Origin: Gemmatimonadaceae bacterium
GTDB taxonomy: Bacteria; Gemmatimonadota; Gemmatimonadetes; Gemmatimonadales; Gemmatimonadaceae
Direction of reading: 5' to 3'
DNA length: 16,533 nucleotides
Assembly (NCBI GenBank): GCA_019689955.1
Contig: JADGGM010000006.1
Span: 1-16,533 of the forward strand
This document shows positions 14,449-16,533 of this stretch, one piece after another. A model generated the notes under the pieces. It searched no databases. It was not told the origin of the DNA and worked only from the letters and a program-made list of their open reading frames with translations. The stretch's first letter is position 1. Each line of letters opens with the position of its first letter. Made by a program: the position numbers and the translations under genes.

Positions 14449-14988
14449 CTACCGGATCTTCGTGAACTCCGCGTCGAGCGAGAAGTGCTGCCCGCTGATC
14501 CCGGCAGTGGCGCCGGTGAGCGTGAGCGCCTTTTCCGCCGCGCGCGCTTCGACCGAGCGCACGAGGCCGCGGGCGATGAAGTCCCCCGGCTCGAGGGTGA
14601 TCTTGCTCCCCTGCACGGTGTAGCGCCCCGCGCCGCGGACCACGCGCGGCTCCTTCCCCGGCTCGAGCCCCGGGACGGGGAAGGGGAGCGTCGGCGCCTT
14701 CACCCACCGCACGACGACCTCGTCGGTGTACGTGCTGTCGGCGGCGAGCGTGACGCGCGCTCCATCGATCGTCCCGGACACCGGGCCGCCGGGCGCTTGG
14801 AGGACGAAGGGGATCGGCGGGCGGGTGCCGGTCGCGCGCGCGAGCACGTAGACGCCCACGGGCGCCGCCGCCGCGCGATGTGCGGCTCGCGTGGAGTCGT
14901 GCCACGCGGGCCCGAAGCCCACGCCTGATGCGACCAGGAGAGCCACCGCCCGCGGCAAGCGGCGGCGAGCGCGGAGCGGTGCCACCAT
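14449..14988 (-). CDS. Small exported beta-rich protein of unknown function
   Basis: This 179-residue protein starts at ATG 14988, preceded by GAGGA at good spacing. Residues 4-12 are Arg-rich and 13-28 hydrophobic (RAVALLVASGVGFGPAW), so it is exported or anchored once. The mature part is a run of short strands: PVGVYVLARATG (43-54), PPIPFVLQAP (57-66), SGTIDGARVTLAADSTYTDE (71-90), VVVRWV (91-96), GAGRYTVQGSKITLEPGDF (119-137), ALTLTGATAGISGQHFSLDA (154-173). The order (opening GVYVLxxxxG, a Pro-rich turn, a strand ending in a DSTY-like turn, then GRYTVQGSKI) recalls the lipocalin-like small proteins common in Gemmatimonadota, but this is pattern recognition only. No enzymatic residues stand out. 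It is divergent from the DUF1343 gene. Confidence 0.72.
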   Translation of the reverse strand: MVAPLRARRRLPRAVALLVASGVGFGPAWHDSTRAAHRAAAAPVGVYVLARATGTRPPIPFVLQAPGGPVSGTIDGARVTLAADSTYTDEVVVRWVKAPTLPFPVPGLEPGKEPRVVRGAGRYTVQGSKITLEPGDFIARGLVRSVEARAAEKALTLTGATAGISGQHFSLDAEFTKIR

Positions 14989-15150
14989 CGGTCCTCGAGA
15001 TCAGGGTCTTCGAAAAGTACCCGGACCAGCCCCCGAGGTGCCACGCATCACCATCCGGCGGGGGATCGCGCGTCCAGTGGTGTGGCCGCGAGCGAGGGCC
15101 GCCGGGCACGAGACGCGGCCGCGGCTGCCTGGCGCGGTGCCGGTCACGCG

Positions 15151-15169
15151 GTGCAAACTACGTTCGCAC
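15151..15169. promoter_or_regulatory. Imperfect palindrome upstream of DUF1343, possible operator
   Basis: GTGCAAAC-TAC-GTTCGCAC is an inverted repeat with one mismatch. It is the least GC-rich spot in the 244-base gap between the divergent genes at 14988 and 15233. The start of DUF1343 has no Shine-Dalgarno, and no standard -35/-10 pair was found, so a regulatory role is a guess. Confidence 0.25.
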
Positions 15170-15232
15170 CCCGTCGCCGGGCCGTTCGTGCGCCCGCGGC
15201 ACGCGCTCTCCGCTCTCCCCCGACCCCTGCCC

Positions 15233-16462
15233 ATGGACCGCCGACTCACCGCTCCCTTCATCGCGCTCCTTGTCGCCCTCGCGCCCTCGTGCGGCGCGCA
15301 GCACTCGTCACCCACCCCCGCCCGTGGCGACGTGGTCCCCGGCGTGGAGGTCCTCCTGCGCGACTCGCTCCACCTCCTGCGCGGCAAGCGCGTGGGGCTC
15401 ATCACCAACCCGTCGGGGCGCGACCGCGCGGGGCGGAGCACGATCGACCTGCTCTATCACGCCCCTGGCGTGAAGCTCGTCGCGCTCTTCGGCCCCGAGC
15501 ACGGGCTCCGCGGCGCGGCCGAGGCGGGGGTCGCTGTCGCCTCCTCGGTCGACTCGACCACCGGAGTGCCCATCTACTCGCTGTTCGGCCCCACGCGCAT
15601 CCCCACCCCCGAGATGCTGAAGGACATCGACGTCCTCGTCTACGACATCCAGGACGTCGGCGCGCGCGTCTACACGTACGAGTGGACCATGGCGCTCGCC
15701 GCCGAGGCCGCGAAGAAGCCGTTCATCGTGCTCGACCGCCCCGACCCCGTGCGCGCGGACATCGTGCAGGGGAACGTGCTCGACACCGCGTTCCGCTCGT
15801 TCGTGGGCCAGTATCCGGTCGCCATGCGCTACGGTCTCACTCCGGGAGAGCTGCTTCGCTACCTCGTCGGCACCGGGCAGGTGAAGGCCGACGTGACGGT
15901 GATCCCCATGCAGGGCTACCGCCGTTCGATGTGGTGGGAGGAGACGGGGATCCCCTGGCTCAACCCGTCTCCCAACCTCCGCGACATGGATGCCACGATC
16001 CTCTACACCGGCACCGTGTTCTTCGAGGGGACGACGATGAGCGAGGGGCGCGGCACGGACCGCCCCTTCCGCGTGGTGGGCGCGGGGTGGTTGCACGATG
16101 CCGGGGCGATCGCGACGGAGCTGAACGCACTCGGCCTTCCGGGCGTCTCCTTCGACTCCACCTCGCGCACCATCGCTGCCGGGCAGAAGTGGGGCGGGCA
16201 GACGATCCCCATGATCGAGGTCCACGTCACGGACCGGAACCGCGTGAACGCGGTGCACGTGGGCGTCCACATGCTCCGCGCCATCTACGCGCGCCACCAG
16301 GCCGACTGGCAATGGCGCGTCGGGAGCATCGACCGCCTGGCCGGCACGGACCAGCTCCGCAAAGCGGTGGAGCAGGGGACCATCGACGAGCTCCTCGCGC
16401 GGTGGGACGAGCAAGCGGCGGCGTTCGCGCAGCGCACGAAGAAGTACTGGCTCTACCAGTGA
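15233..16462 (+). CDS. namZ: DUF1343 family exo-beta-N-acetylmuramidase (NamZ-like, GH171)
   Basis: This is a 409-residue exported protein. ATG 15233 gives a short signal peptide ending ALAPSC; Cys20 with A-P-S-C is a weak lipobox, so it may be a lipoprotein. Family landmarks: GVEVLLRDSLHLLRGKRVGL (37-56), ITNPSG, the GPEHGLRG motif with Glu89 (thought to be in the active site of NamZ enzymes), YDIQDVGARVYTY at 137-149, DRPDPVRA, the GLTPGELLRYL helix, GYRRSMWWEETGIPWLNPSP, TGTVFFEGTTMSEGRGTDRP, and a C-terminal helical domain ending WLYQ. Founding members, such as Bacillus NamZ, release terminal MurNAc from peptidoglycan fragments for recycling. No ribosome-binding site is seen, so initiation may be leaderless. 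A recycling role next to L,D-transpeptidase is plausible but not shown. Confidence 0.92.
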   Translation: MDRRLTAPFIALLVALAPSCGAQHSSPTPARGDVVPGVEVLLRDSLHLLRGKRVGLITNPSGRDRAGRSTIDLLYHAPGVKLVALFGPEHGLRGAAEAGVAVASSVDSTTGVPIYSLFGPTRIPTPEMLKDIDVLVYDIQDVGARVYTYEWTMALAAEAAKKPFIVLDRPDPVRADIVQGNVLDTAFRSFVGQYPVAMRYGLTPGELLRYLVGTGQVKADVTVIPMQGYRRSMWWEETGIPWLNPSPNLRDMDATILYTGTVFFEGTTMSEGRGTDRPFRVVGAGWLHDAGAIATELNALGLPGVSFDSTSRTIAAGQKWGGQTIPMIEVHVTDRNRVNAVHVGVHMLRAIYARHQADWQWRVGSIDRLAGTDQLRKAVEQGTIDELLARWDEQAAAFAQRTKKYWLYQ

Positions 16463-16464
16463 TC

Positions 16465-16492
16465 GCGCCCGAAGCCGCGGCGTGAGGGGCGC
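16465..16492 (+). terminator. Weak stem-loop after the DUF1343 gene
   Basis: GCGCCC (16465-16470) pairs with GGGCGC (16487-16492) across 16 bases, starting three bases after the stop. It is short and has no U-tract. Confidence 0.3.
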
Positions 16493-16509
16493 AGCGCGAC
16501 GCGGGCCCC

Positions 16510-16533
16510 CGGGGGGGGGCGGGCCCCCCCCCG
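16510..16533. repeat. Terminal G9/C9 fold-back at the sequence end
   Basis: C-G9 (16510-16519) is exactly complementary to C9-G (16524-16533) around CGGG, and the sequence ends exactly at the end of the repeat. A further GGGCCCCC precedes it at 16503-16510. It looks more like a contig-end artefact of homopolymers than a genetic element. Confidence 0.55.

Noticed and set aside
11408..15109. A 1233-residue minus-strand open frame spanning several genes
   Set aside because: It overlaps the L,D-transpeptidase antisense and the hydrolase in another frame. Composition is shadow-like, whereas the overlapped genes carry complete catalytic motifs.
1..16533. Search for CRISPR arrays, tRNA, rRNA, IS elements, phage or toxin-antitoxin modules
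   Set aside because: No direct repeat series, no transposase-like or integrase-like reading frame and no cloverleaf-like segment was noticed by eye. Short or diverged elements could be missed without computation.

Overview
The window is very GC-rich bacterial DNA. G or C fills nearly every third codon position, so long empty reading frames run antisense to the real genes. The gene set is a BTAD-type regulator, Asp-box (VPS10/sortilin-like) secreted proteins, beta-lactamase-fold hydrolases, a NamZ/DUF1343 protein, a YcbB-like L,D-transpeptidase and small barrel or beta-rich envelope proteins. This suggests a Gram-negative-type soil or sediment bacterium, and Gemmatimonadota is my best guess. 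That assignment is an inference from gene content and style, because no rRNA or marker gene is present. The right end runs into long G and C homopolymers that form a perfect fold-back, which looks like a contig end.

Layout. Bases 1-811 (minus) hold the N-terminal 270 codons of a BTAD regulator that continues off the left edge. Divergent from it are a small lipoprotein (916-1485) and a DUF4242 protein (1539-1820), closed by a perfect stem-loop (1852-1883). Next come two minus-strand genes, a frameshifted lipoprotein (2873-3567) with a good sigma70-like promoter and a secreted alpha/beta hydrolase (1942-2808). Divergent from these, a secreted class C beta-lactamase-fold hydrolase (3883-5286) is followed after 40 bases by a 1100-residue Asp-box propeller protein (5327-8629), and then by an outer-membrane-barrel candidate (8805-9419). 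A secreted SGNH/GDSL hydrolase lies on the minus strand (9519-10355). An SDR oxidoreductase (10693-11436) and a 615-residue YcbB-like L,D-transpeptidase (11459-13306) form a plus-strand pair ended by a 14-bp stem-loop. Two minus-strand genes follow: a second secreted alpha/beta hydrolase (13357-14286) and a small unknown exported protein (14449-14988). A DUF1343/NamZ-type N-acetylmuramidase (15233-16462) closes the window.

How the genes fit together. Nearly every product carries a signal peptide or lipobox, so this is an envelope and secretion neighbourhood. Three proteins could act on peptidoglycan or its fragments: the L,D-transpeptidase makes 3-3 crosslinks, NamZ trims MurNAc from glycan ends, and the serine hydrolase has a PBP/esterase fold. 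They are not in one operon, so a shared pathway is only a possibility. I saw no tRNA, rRNA, CRISPR array, insertion sequence, phage gene or recognisable defence system. I did not find a clear undescribed system. The most useful leads are the frameshifted lipoprotein, the unusual N-terminal strand of the serine hydrolase, an orphan coding-like fragment at 10464-10602, and a set of stem-loops that share 12-nt loops.
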